Assembly: GCA_020543525.1 (NCBI GenBank)
Contig: JAHYIO010000036.1
Span: forward strand, 496,001-560,000
DNA: 64,000 nt
Source of the DNA: Coriolopsis trogii
Lineage: Eukaryota > Basidiomycota > Agaricomycetes > Polyporales > Polyporaceae
Reading direction: 5' to 3'
Every line of letters starts with the position of its first letter. The stretch's first letter is position 1. The position numbers and the translations under genes are program-made. Of the stretch, positions 12,307-23,253 are shown one piece after another. The notes under the pieces are model-generated. The model was not told the origin of the DNA, did not search any database, and worked only from the letters and a program-made list of their open reading frames with translations.

Positions 12307-12586
12307 GGTGAACGACGGGGAAACGAGGCTCGTCGTTGTCCAGCGCAGCGAGCAGAGTCTGCACTCACGTGATGGGCGCGACATTGCCTGCCCTAAATAG
12401 CGCCCGTCGCGTCCCCCTGGGCGACACTGACAGCTCCTGCAGCCGCTGCCTTCTGTTCACGTCTCGTCGCGCACAACACCCCATTGATTCCTCTATACTT
12501 CACGAATCGCACGAAAAATTGCATACCCTGAATCTACCGCATTATACGCGATTTTGACTACTTGACACACAACGCATTCGAGCTGG
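12307..12586. promoter_or_regulatory. Divergent promoter region, uL30m / Rad4-like
   Basis: These 280 bases separate two divergent start codons and must contain both core promoters or share one. No specific transcription-factor site could be assigned. The half nearest the BRCT gene is A/T-richer than its surroundings. Confidence 0.45.
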
Positions 12587-15500
12587 ATGTCTTTCCGGAG
12601 AGTGAACAGGTCTAAGAAGGTGTGTGCGACTCCCCTTTCGATTTCGATACAACCTCATCCTCATAACCCTTGTTCACAGGTACCTGGCGTGAAGCTGAGA
12701 CCGGTGCCCGATACCATCCACAAAGCCCCAACACCGGAACCAACATGGTCACACAACCCTGGACTAGACTCAGACGAGGAGACTTCTCATGCCGACCTAT
12801 GTCCCAGACCATTCAAACGCTTTGTACTATGTGCGACTGGCATAAACGACAAGGTGAGCACACTCTAGCATACGAGTCATGTCGAGCTGTTGCTGGTTAC
12901 GTCCGATGGGGAAGCCGCCTTGCCCGCCTCGTGCCTCGTGCTTCCCTCACTGCGTTCAGATGTATAGACAGCATCAACTCCTGACGATGACAATGTGCCG
13001 TGCACGCGTGTTTGGATGCCGTACTCTGCTTGCGAGCCCATCCGCTGCAGAATGATCGGGCTCGAGCAAAGTGTAGACTCGGGGGAGGCTACGGAAGAAT
13101 TCGATCAAACACACTTGCACCATGCTGGTCAGGACCCGGAGTGGAAGCGGGAATCGCACAATAGAACTGACTTCCACTTCCACTTCATGGGTTTTGCTTC
13201 ACTATTCCCGTATATACTCTTTGACTCACCTACTTGTTCCTGTGTGAGCGCCTGAGGAGATGCTATAGGGGCTCGTCGTCTTTCCCGCTTCATCATGAGG
13301 AATATTCCAGACTGATGTCCACCTTCAGACATCACTCTTCAAACTTGCCCTAGAGCTCGGGGCGCAATCGCTTAGCGACCTCACAGACAGAGTAACACAC
13401 TTGATTGCTGAAGGGCCGGGGAGCGCGAAATACAGGGTATATATCAACGTTTCCCAAGAGGTAGCATAGATCTCACCTTCCCTCAGTGTGCCCTGGAGAA
13501 CCGGATACCAATCATGCACCCATCATGGATCATCGAGAGCCACAAAATATGGCTACGAGGAGACGATGTTGATGTCGCCCGAAGCATCGAAGAACACCGC
13601 CTCCCACCTTTCACAGGGGTCGTCTTGTGCTTGTCCGGCATTGAGGATGTGAGCAAGCGAATGGAGATCAACCGCAAGCTCACGAAGGCAGGGGGTACGT
13701 ATGTCAAACAGCTAGAACGTCCCGTCAAAGTCACGCATCTGCTATGCGGGAACGAGAGCGACGGGGAGACCGAGAAGGTGCGGTACGCGCAGAAGTTCAA
13801 CCAGATGGGCGAAGCTCGAATACACGTAGTCTGGGAAGACTGGTTCTGGGACTCGCTCAAGTTTGGTGGCAGATTTGACGAGGAGGCGTACAAGGTTTCA
13901 AATCCGCGACCGGCCCCTCGAGTCCTACCCGAACGTACGTGCCTCTAACATTTCGAGTAAATGAGACTGAGAAGGCATAACATCCTAGCAGACTCAACAC
14001 TTCCCCCTGCGTCGTCTTCTGCCGGCGAAGACGAGGGCCTCTCGTCCGAGATCCAAAACGCACAAACATCCATTGTCCGCGGAAACACCTCAGTGCATCC
14101 TGAAGCTGCCCATGACGAGGAAGAGATTGCGTCGGGGAAGCGCGTTCCCGCTATGACCCTCCATCTCTGGGAGAGCATCCTCAAACCGCGCGGCTTCGAG
14201 GTCCAAGGCGGCCGCCTCGTCCGCAGTCCGTCCAAGTCCCAAGCGGCTGCGTCCACGAAAGCGTCTGCGCTCGCCCAACGACGCGCAGGCTCACCCTCGC
14301 GGCCCAGCAAACGCGGTTCGATGAAAGCGCTGGATGACGACGGGGATGGGCCAGCTCGTGTGAGTGCACTATCGACATTGCAGCGCTCGCGGTCGTTTGC
14401 CCCTGCCGCCAAGGATGTTTCGACCCCTGTAGGGCGTACGCGTCAGCCGTTCCAGCGTGGTGCTGCCGTGTCGCGGACATCTTCATTCTTCCAACGCCCG
14501 GTGGGCAGTGTCGAGGGCGCGGGCGGAATCTCCTCGGATATACCCATCGCTTCCACGTCTGCACTCGCGGGCTCCAGTCAAGTCGCGGGGCCAGAGGACA
14601 ATCTTGCTGGTACGGAGGTGTCCGAGGCCGCGAAGGTCATCTTCAAGGGACTCCGATTTCGCGCGCTAGGAGAGGCGCGGTGCGCGAGCGTGAAGGAGGC
14701 GATTGAGGAGTGTGGAGGAAAGTGGGTCAGCATGGACGATGATGACAATGTGGACTTTATCGTCGTTCGCCTCATTAGGTGTGTTCTCTCCTTGCTGACG
14801 ATGTGGCCCTCACTCAGCCTTTTGGCCGGACCAGTGGGAGTAATATTTTCCGACGAGAGACGGACGAGGAGGAACGCGCAAAGTACAGGACGGAGTGCTG
14901 GCTGGAGCGATGCATATTCGAGGAACGCGTATGCGAGCCTGACGAACATATCACCTTCACGCCGCTCAAGGTTGAGCCGCCCATACCCGGAGCAGACGAT
15001 ATCCTGCTCAGTGTGTCGGGACTGGGTCCAGTGGAGTTGTGTACCATACGGAGACTGCTGCGCGCTCTCGGTTCGTTTTCTGCTCATCCTATCGTTTGGC
15101 TGAGCACTGATCCTCCTCGAACTGATAGGGATCGAACTCGCCACTCACTTTTCCCTCCGCTCGACCCATCTCCTCTGTCCATCAGGTACTGGCCCGAAGG
15201 CCGATAAAGCACGCGAATGGGGCACCCCAATCGTCGACATGGACTGGCTCGCAGCCATCGCAAACACAGGGGAAATCCCACCAGTAAACGCCCCGGCCCG
15301 GGTTGGCGAGGACGGCCCGGTCCTCGACTTGCCCGTCGGTGCGCACTCCCGCGAGCCTGACGACATCATGGCGTCGCAGCCCCCGCCGCCCCTGTCGTTC
15401 AAGAGCAAGAGCAGGAGTAAGGGCAAGGAGAAGGAGAAGGCGGGAGAGACGATGGTCGACATCACGAATGCCGAGAAGCCGCAGGCCAAGTCGCAGCAAA

Positions 15501-16497
15501 GTCTGTCGTACTACGACCCTGGCCTTGACGAGGTGCGACCTGGGCAGGCTGACCAGATGGAGGTTGACATAGACGCGGCAGGCGCGGATGGTGATGCGTT
15601 TGGCGCGCCTTGTGGGTTGCTCGATGAGAGTGAGCCTGCGCCGAGACTGTCCCCTCCCCCTGTGCGGACGCAACCGCCGTCATCGTCGGCAGCTCCTTTA
15701 GAGTCGATTCCGTCACGAGTATATGAGGGAAGGGTGCCATCGTCCGAGTCGCCGTCGCCCATGCGTCTGCCCGGGCAGGCGAGCTCAAGCCCGGGAACGC
15801 CCGTGCACTTGCCCATTCGGAGGGAGGCGACGACTGTCATCCAGGACCGTATCACGAGCTTGCTGGGCAAGCGGCGGTCGGACGACAATGAGGGTGGCGC
15901 CGGGGGAGGTGCGAAGGTGCAGGCGTACGAGTCGAGAGGGAAGCGGGTGCGACCGTTGCAGCGGACGAGGGTAAGTTCGTGCTTATGACTATCGGTCTAG
16001 TTTGTTCACACAGTGTCGTCTCTCTGCAGTCGAACGTGTCGAACGCGAGTGGTGTCCACACTCCCGCGAAGGATGGCCGGGCGACGCCCGTCCGGAGCCC
16101 TGCCCTGGCGTTGGGCGTTGGAGCGTCGCCTGCATCTCGTCCCCAATCACCTTTTCTCCCGCAAGAAGAAGGCGGCTTCTCCACTGGCAAAAGACGAAAA
16201 CCTGTTTCGTCCGCTTCCGCCTCTCATGACGAGGCGGACCAGAGCCTCGTGGTGGAGGACAGCAGTCTGCACGTCGCATACGCCGACCCGCGGCAGAACG
16301 GAGAGCTTGACCGGCTCAAGCTGCTGTTCCATAGCGGGGGCGGTGAGGGCGGGAAGAAGAAGGAGCTGTGGGAGTTGGAGATCGAGCAGGAGATGACGCT
16401 TCCGCAGCTGTCGGATTTGGGCTCTACGGGCTCGGGCTCGGGTCGGAAGGCTGGAAGAGGAAGACGCGGTCGGGGGCGAAGGGGCGCGAAAGCGTAG
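12587..16497 (+). CDS. dpb11: Four-BRCT replication/checkpoint protein (Rad4/Dpb11/TopBP1)
   Basis: Family role: a scaffold that reads phosphorylated partners to start DNA replication and activate the ATR-type checkpoint. Eight in-phase exons: 12587-12619, 12680-12853, 13329-13436, 13487-13934, 13992-14778, 14835-15070, 15129-15970, 16030-16497; 1031 residues. BRCT1 is about 56-125 (FKRFVLCATGINDK, VTHLIAEGP). BRCT2 is about 142-235 (FTGVVLCLSGIED, HVVWEDWFWDSL). BRCT3 is about 468-560 (VIFKGLRFRALGE, YRTECWLERCIFEERV). BRCT4 is about 569-650 (ADDILLSVSGLG, WGTPIVDMDWLAAI). The C-terminal third is low-complexity, Ser/Pro-rich and ends in a basic Gly/Arg run. Odd: the second intron is 475 bases inside BRCT1, yet the domain reads through it without a gap. 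Confidence 0.92.
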
Positions 16498-17459
16498 ACA
16501 TCGTGTTTTGTCTATATGGTAGCATTTATGACCTGTCTCCATGTATCTTATAGTTATGTCTTGTATTACGTCCTGAGGATTGCAAACATGGTCGCAGTCA
16601 CGATTTGACCCATTATTCCGCATATGCATGTTCCCTACAGGTCCCCATAGGTCCAATGTAAGATGATACGACAAACAGTAGACAGGTGCGCTGAAGCGAC
16701 ATTCGTATTACCTGCACGTCGTCGGAAGTCTCAACACTGCAGCGCCAAGAAAACGGGAGGCCTGCTATCGAATATATGAAGCTAACGCGTTGCCTTGCAG
16801 AATCGGTGCTTACAATACAATGCTGTGCCGTATGCATGAGCTCGAGGCCATTGCGACCACGCTTGAGACTATCAGGACCGCCAGCGAAAGAGCCTGCTAT
16901 TCTGTCTACCTGCGTTTGGTACAAGACTCGGTGGGAAACGTGTTGTGATGTGTTCGTCATAACGCTGCACACTGTCTGCCCGGCGAAAGAATGATTTCGT
17001 GGTAACAAATGATACACTTGTGCTACATTCTCAAGTATTCAACCACTGCTAGACGCGGGGAATCTGGAAGGAGCAGGTTAGCACATTGTTCGGTAAGCGG
17101 ATGCATACAAGTAGATCAGCAAAGAGTAAGTTGTCTCATACTCTCGTCCCCAGGGCTCACAGGCGAGTGAGCCCCTTTGGTGTGAGGACGAGAGCCATCG
17201 AACGCAAATTACAAGAGTACCATCATTTCGACTCGAATCTCATGATTACTCACCATATGAACGAACTTGACGATGGTGGAAGTCAGGAAAAGAGTGGTCC
17301 TTGGCAAACATTTCCCTCGCAAAGTTTACACGCGCCTATGTACTGTGTAGACAGTGTTTGCTCTTGTTTGGATTGTGGCTCTCTCCGCGCTTGGCTTCAG
17401 CGCCACTACGTACGACATCCTGTTGGTTCTGAACTATCATCATACTGAAAGTCCTGACG
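16498..17459. other. Intergenic, no gene supported
   Basis: This spans the 3' side of the Rad4-like gene and the upstream side of the PITH gene. Open frames on both strands are short and show no recognisable motif. Confidence 0.5.
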
Positions 17460-18395
17460 ATGGCGCACAATCACTCACATGGAGATGGCTGTCACGACGA
17501 GAGCCATGACCACGATCATCAACATGGCTTGCCTGAAGACGTCGGGCATCGAGACAATTTGTATTCGCGCATAGACCGCGCGAACGTCGTCGCACTCAAC
17601 GCTGAAGAACCCGGGAAGGGTCCAGAAGTGATCAAGCCTTGGGACCTTCGGCACGACGAGCAGATGGTCAGTCTACTCTTGACTGTTCTCGGGCAAGGAA
17701 GTTCTGACAGGACGTCATCTCTGACAGTACCTTGAATCTGATGCAGATGATCAGATGTATGAGAGCATTCTGCTCACGGACGAAGGGATGAGCTTACAGG
17801 ACGTCTTCCAGGATCATTCGTGTTCCATTTACTGGTGCGGTGAAGCTACGTGCACTCCTCCTGAAAGCTGGTCCCGCCGATCATACCCCGGCCAAAGTGG
17901 CCTTGGTACGTTTACCCGCAGCGCTACGCAGACCATCGGTAGATGCTGATAGCTTTCTCAGTTCCCCAACATGGAGCATCTTGATTTCTCTGACATTGCG
18001 GACAAGAAGCCCGCCCAGGAATTTACCATACCCCAAGGACGGGACGTCGGCGAATATCATGTAATGTGCGTCTTCACGGTGATACCTGTTGGTGACGCAC
18101 CAGCCTAATTCTGTTATGTAGGCCCGCGAAGTTCCCAAATGTCACCTCGATCACATTGTTCTTCCCAGCGTCGCAGGGAGCAGATACCACAAGGATATAC
18201 TATATCGGTTTCCTCGGACAGTGGAGCGAGGTAAGTGGATGCAGGTCAAAGTCCATAGGACATCAGTGTTGAGATTGCCCTCGTTCATAGCGCAAGTTTG
18301 AGCCCGTTTTGACTGTGTACGAGTCGAAACCCAATCTCGCCGACCATGATAAGATTCAAGGATTGAACGAGAACTGGAGCGCCCCTTCATCATGA
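17460..18395 (+). CDS. PITH-domain protein (PITHD1-like)
   Basis: Family role: PITH is the proteasome-interacting thioredoxin domain; this protein is the stand-alone PITHD1 type without a thioredoxin domain. Six exons: 17460-17666, 17728-17756, 17812-17905, 17962-18065, 18122-18230, 18291-18395; 215 residues, close to the usual length. The N-terminus is His-rich (MAHNHSHGDGCH), as in other members. The domain follows: NLYSRIDRANVVALN, YLESDADDQM, IIRVPFTGAVKLRALLLK, FPNMEHLDFSDI, YHVMPAKFPNVTSITLFF, IYYIGFLGQW. It ends in a short acidic/Asn-rich tail at TGA 18393-18395. No break was found. Confidence 0.92.
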
Positions 18396-18887
18396 TCCAG
18401 GATGGAGAACCTCGACGTATCTGTCCAACCCTCTCGGAAAAGAAAATGTGCTGTATCATGAGTACTCATCACCGTGTAGCAATAGCAATAGCAATGATCT
18501 GGAAGTATCTGGCTCACGCGGGCGTTGTTCGAATGTCGAGTCTCCTTGGAGACAGTGGCAAACTGCCAAAATACGCGTATGTCCATTCTCATGTCCCAAG
18601 CGTCACAAAAGCTCACCTAACAACTACCAGATTTTGATTCTGATTCTGGGGAGCTTTGAACGGCTCTCATCCCGTGGAAGGATAGAAGTGTGGCGTTTCT
18701 GAAGGGGCAACTGTTACCCATTGTCAATGGTACCGCGTGTCGCTTTGACGAGGACACCGGGTCTCAGTCGATAGCGCTGTCATCGCAAGCGTATTATCTG
18801 TGGCTTTCTTTCTTGGACGGTGCACCCATCTCCCGTACGTGCACAGACTTGCGAGGTCAAAGTGCTGCTGCCATCGTCAACCCCGTC
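18396..18887. other. Intergenic spacer
   Basis: Half a kilobase between the PITH gene and DUF6534 copy 2. It holds a short ATAGCA-type triplet run near 18480. An alternative upstream start for the DUF6534 gene near 18690 is possible but would give a non-family N-terminus. Confidence 0.4.
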
Positions 18888-21091
18888 ATGCTGCCTATGT
18901 CCGGAGTGACGCAATTGAATGTCGAGGAATGTTATGGGGCGATTCTCATCGGGGCATTCCTGAGTATTATGTACGTTGTCCATATGACCTGCATGGCGTG
19001 GGCTAACTTGATATACAGACTGTATGGTGGCTCGCTCACTCAAGCCTTGCACTATGCTCGCACCGACTACAAAGACCGACCAAGAAAGAAGCTCTATGTG
19101 CGTTGGCTTCACGAAGGATGTACGCACGGCTTACCATTTGGTTTTGCCACTTCGCCCTCGAACTAGGTCGTCGCAATGCTGTGAGTCCATTCTTTACTGA
19201 GGAAGCGTTTGTGTCGAATGGGTACGCTTGGCGACAGATTACTCAGCACGCTGCAAACCATTCTCTGTGTGCATATATCGTGCGTACCTCGCGCCTCCAT
19301 GAGAGTCCTTCACATAGACAGACTTCTCAGTTACAACAAGCTGGTGACGAATTTCGGTACCCAAGGGATGTTCTGGAAGAACGTTTGGTGAGTCAGCTCA
19401 TGGCACTACGTAGCTTTCGGACAACGCCTAAAAGCAATACAGGTCTATGAATGTGCGTCGAGGCCCGCAGTCATCACCTATGGCACTCATTTCTTCCCAT
19501 AGTTGCACCCTTTGTCTTCGGTACGAAGTTCTTGGCCCTCACCGTCTCTTCCTGACTTGACCCTCCCAGGGAGTACTGATTGTTTGGTGTCAAAGGTCAG
19601 TAGGCTGATTCATTTCTTTGTGTTTCGGCACCGACTCATAGTGTTCTCGCTAGCTTCTACTTGCGCCGGCTGTATTCGCGTGAGTCGTGGGACGAGTCGT
19701 GTAGGTGTGATGATTACTCATGTGTTCTTCAATCCAGTCTCGGGGGCATACCGACTCCTGGCCTGTGTGGCGGTACGTTCGCGCTCTGCTGTTGGGATAT
19801 AGTCTATTCAGCACTTATTCACGGTATTTGTAGGCCGCTCTTCTTCTATCAGAGATGGGTGGGTCTCCCTTGCTTCTTGAGGTGCGCGACGCTCATGAGT
19901 CCGCTCGTTTTCAAAGGTTTCACTATCGGTCAGTGGACCGTCAGATCGCAACGATCCTTGTACTCACCACGAGTTTCTGGTCGCAGCGGCAACCGTGAAC
20001 TCGTGAGCGTTCTCCACATCTACCGTCGTCTCCGAATTTGATTGACCACCACCACAGATTCCGCTCGATAACATATACCCAGTTTCAACGAGACGATAGT
20101 GAGGTACGTTCCAGATCGCCAGTATCGAACTCAATCTCACGAACCCGACATGTATGACAGAAACTCATTACATTCAGTTATGGCAGCGCGTCGGCGGCAA
20201 ATCTCCTCATGACTGTCAGTCTGCTGGAATTCTTGCGACGTAGTCGCGCCAACTCCATGAGGTACAGCTTGACCTTTGCTCAACGCCCAACTACCCTGGT
20301 GCTTTCACTCACCATTACACTTATTACAGCGCCAATACATCCTCCTCTCTGGACAGATTGATGACGTGTACTCTGAGTACGGGTGCGTACGAATCTCACT
20401 CGACAGTTTCTGCTGTGATTATGAACACGAAGATACAGGGGCTATCACCACGTAAGCTCGTGTATTGCGTGTTGAAGCCGCTCCGCAGGAGATGTTTGAC
20501 GCCTTGAAATTCCTACAGAATCGCTTCTATCCTTGTGCTCGTTCTTGTGAGCCGTACAACGTTGTATTGGCGACTCATATGTGCTGACATACCGTGTTCA
20601 TAGTCTCTTGAGTCTAAGAGCAACATGATCTTCATCGCCTCCGATACCGTTGCTTCCAAACGTGAGTATAGCGAACTGTATATATCTGTACTGTCAGCGT
20701 TGATGAAACAAGCTCCGCAGTCTACACAAACGCGGTGCTGGCTACGTGAGTGCCTCGATCGATTCAGCCCGTAGTAATGACTTCACAACGTACCGCTCCA
20801 GCCTCAATTTGCGCAAACCCGCTACAGCGCCACATCTGGAACGCGCCGCCGATGCCCTACGAGTGTCGACGACTCCCATCATTCGGCCTCCTGGACGCCC
20901 GAGACCCCAATCTCAGGTACGCCCGAATCACGTCCACGTATGAGCAGTTGAGAACGATGTCCTCTTCCTAGTTTCTCGGGACTACTACCTCGCCCGCAAT
21001 TGAGATCTGCGTCACGCGGGAGTACGCCTGCGAGGTCTCCGGTCCAGATCTGCTGGTGGATGAAGAGCTTCTCAAGGCGGAGATGGCGTGA
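18888..21091 (+). CDS. DUF6534 seven-helix membrane protein, copy 2
   Basis: Function unknown. Exon 1 (MLPMSGVTQLNVEECYGAIL) is joined to LYGGSLTQALHYARTDY. The 14-base exon is 19167-19180 (VVAML). Next come SYNKLVTNFGTQGMFW, the 10-base exon (WSMN), the 18-base exon (LHPLSS), VLIVWCQ, FYLRRLYSLSGAYRLLA, and the 12- and 16-base exons (GFTI, AATVNS). The exon that is 40 bases in other copies is 46 here, so the phase is kept. The DUF6534 core reads FSYGSASAANLLMTVSLLEF, SSSLDRLMTCTLSTG, then LYTNAVLATLNLRK. The last exon ends at TGA 21089-21091. The SRTGFK loop of other copies is replaced by RSRANSMR, so this is a divergent member. All phases match. Confidence 0.86.
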
Positions 21092-22463
21092 AGGCTATCT
21101 CGGATTCGGAACGCATATACCCATGCGGCAAGCCTGATACCACACTTCTTCTCGTTGCTCCGGATGATTGTGTATTAAGAGAACCAGGTGCTCTGCCAAT
21201 TCACACCCTTGACGAGTGGTCGAACGGGAACCGTTGAGATGCGCCTCGAAGCGCCCGTGTCCTGACGACACGCGGCATCGCATTACCGCGCGTTCGAATT
21301 TCGTTTAGGCCTGTAGTTGTAGGTGAGACAACATAGCGGCACTATGGGACTCACAGACCATACCGAAGACAAAGATCGGTACAAGGTAGTAGACCGCCAC
21401 AAGTCCTACAACTCCTCCGGAGATCTCGCTGATTCCTACTACATGTGTTAGGCTGCTTCATCTCCGCAGGCAGGGGATCTAGCTAGGAGCTCCGTACTCG
21501 CACGGTCACAACATTACAACTGCCAGATCCTTGGACATGTCGCCTGAGCACATGAATTCTTGATACATCCGGACCCGGAGCACAAGCAAGGCTTCATTTA
21601 CCACAGTACACCGTGACATGCGGCGTCGAACAAGGCAAAGGACGCCGAATGATACTCTACTGACACGTCTTGACTGTTTTTGATAAATTTTCTAGCTTTC
21701 TCGACGGCGGACGCCTCTCTCGATGTGGGTTTCACGGTGCCACATCCGGGCGCCACGTGCTCGCTACTTATGTTGTGGTTTGATACTGTCTGTAGTCGTT
21801 GCTCTTGACCTGATCGTGAGCTGACCAGTGCCTTCTTCCAGATGTTTGTCCCTCAGTGGTGGCGGTGAGCTACAGTCTTTGCCACTCCTCCATTCAGGGC
21901 CTGCAACGAGCTTGATTCGGAAGCGGGAGGAATGCGAATCACTCAAACAAGCTATCCTCAACTCACCGCCTTCATCACTTGGATATATAGGCATGTCGCC
22001 GGGTACTCATTGGTCTTACCAATCCCCCTCCTGCTCTTATGCCTAATTTGTCATCTGTGATCGCTACGACAGAGCTCCCTTGCACGAGCCATATACAATT
22101 GAACAAAAAAGTCCCAGGTTTATTAAACCTCGGGGGCCTTTTTGTTGTCCGATTGTATATGGCTCGCTCTGGAGCCTGACTCGTTTCCTGATGTAGCATA
22201 GTTGAGATGCCTAACACGCAGTGTCACGCACGATGCTTCTTCGCATAGTAATGAATTCCGTTATAGGACCCTGCATAATTCAAGATTGTGAAGCTGGTAG
22301 CGTACCGGAAAAGGCTATGTCAGGCATCAACCGGAGAGTCAGTCTTTCTCTCGTCATACATTTGTCACTCCGAGTTACCAAGTACCTCCACTAGTATTCA
22401 CCAGATATACACCCAGCATCAATATATATATAGATACAAGCAAGTTGCCAACGTGGGGGATAA
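21092..22463. other. Intergenic, holds a long hairpin
   Basis: This is the first part of a 3.8-kb gap. The only structured element is the 80-base inverted repeat at 22086-22165, listed separately. A short TATATATATA run sits near 22420. No gene is supported. Confidence 0.5.
22086..22165. repeat. Long hairpin / MITE-like inverted repeat
   Basis: The outer arms GAGCCATATACAAT (22086-22099) and ATTGTATATGGCTC (22152-22165) are perfect reverse complements. Inside, an A-run at 22105-22110 faces a T-run at 22139-22143, a C-run faces GGGGG, and the tip AGGTTTATTAAACCT is itself a palindrome. The whole element folds into one stem of about 35 pairs with few mismatches. Possible identities: a very small MITE, a structured RNA, or a recombination scar. 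No clear target-site duplication is seen at its edges. Confidence 0.7.
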
Positions 22464-23003
22464 TTATGCCGGTAGGGATGACTGACTGCAACCCGTTCCA
22501 AAGCTGTTGACGGTGTTCCCGATCTTCTTTAACCCTGATGCCAAAGTGGCCAACTCTGTCTCACCCGTGTCCGACGGAAAGGTGCCATTGGACTTCTCTG
22601 GGCCGCTCACAAACTGCATCTCGGATACCACAGTACCCGTGGCCTGCGCTTCTTCGATGAGCGTCCTGCCCAGTGCAACGACAAGAACCACGCTGGTTGG
22701 GGCGATAGCCTGCCAATGACGGGTAACCAGGAATGGTCAGTGACTTCATTCTGGGGTCGGAAAAAGAAGAATCTGCGAGGAGCTCACCATGATCTGCACG
22801 AAAGAGTCAGCGACAAAGTACAAACCCGGGAACTTAGAGACGTAGAACGCGAGCTGAATGACTTGGGTGAACGCGTACAGCCTGAGGGAACCAGATTCGA
22901 TGACGAGGATCATGGCGCGTCGGTACTCTGACCCAACTCTGTGATCCATGCGACGGATATCGCGCGTCACATACCAGATGCGCCCGGCAATGAGGGCGGT
23001 CAC
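22464..23003 (-). pseudogene. 5'-truncated seven-helix membrane protein gene
   Basis: Two exons survive in frame. The upstream one carries ALIAGRIWYVTRDIRR, VGSEYRRAMILVIESGSL and YAFTQVIQLAFYVSKFP. A GT-AG intron follows, then IAPTSVVLVVALGRTLIEE and a Ser/Thr/Gly-rich tail to the stop at 22464. The layout (a basic loop, then a helix beginning ILVIESG, then VQI and P-S-V/F-V) matches the last three helices of the intact gene at 36552-37971, so both belong to one family. The first four helices and the start are missing: sequence stops matching at about 23003, exactly where the opposite-strand HIT relic begins. The surviving frame has no stop, so the truncation may be recent. Confidence 0.65.
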
Positions 23004-23005
23004 CA

Positions 23006-23253
23006 GAGATTGCCAAAGCTCTCGGTGTTGTCGAGTACAATATCTTACAGGTGAGAACTACTGTGATTTGGGTCAACATGCACCTACTCCGTTATACCAC
23101 TAGAACAACGGAAAGATCGCCCACCAGCACGTGCACTTCCATGTGATACCGAAGCCGAACGAGAAGGAGGGGCTGATTGTAGGTTGGCCTCGTGTCGAAC
23201 AGCCCAAGGATGTCCTAGCCAAGACTCAAGAGAGCCTTGTATCGAAGCTTTGA
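23006..23253 (+). pseudogene. HIT-family (HINT-like) gene, 3' end only
   Basis: Family role: HIT proteins are small nucleotide hydrolases or transferases. Exons 23006-23050 and 23104-23253 join in phase and read EIAKALGVVEYNILQNNGKI, then the histidine-triad motif AHQHVHFHVIPKP, KEGLIVGWP and a stop at 23251-23253. The motif HVHFHV is intact. The N-terminal half has no counterpart upstream, because that DNA encodes the opposite-strand seven-helix relic up to base 23003. This is therefore the last two exons of a HIT gene, cut off by rearrangement. A complete copy is presumably elsewhere in the genome. Confidence 0.75.

Noticed and set aside
16147..16674. Long minus-strand frame opposite the end of the Rad4-like gene
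   Set aside because: It is the shadow of the last coding exon; composition follows the plus-strand codons and no domain is visible.
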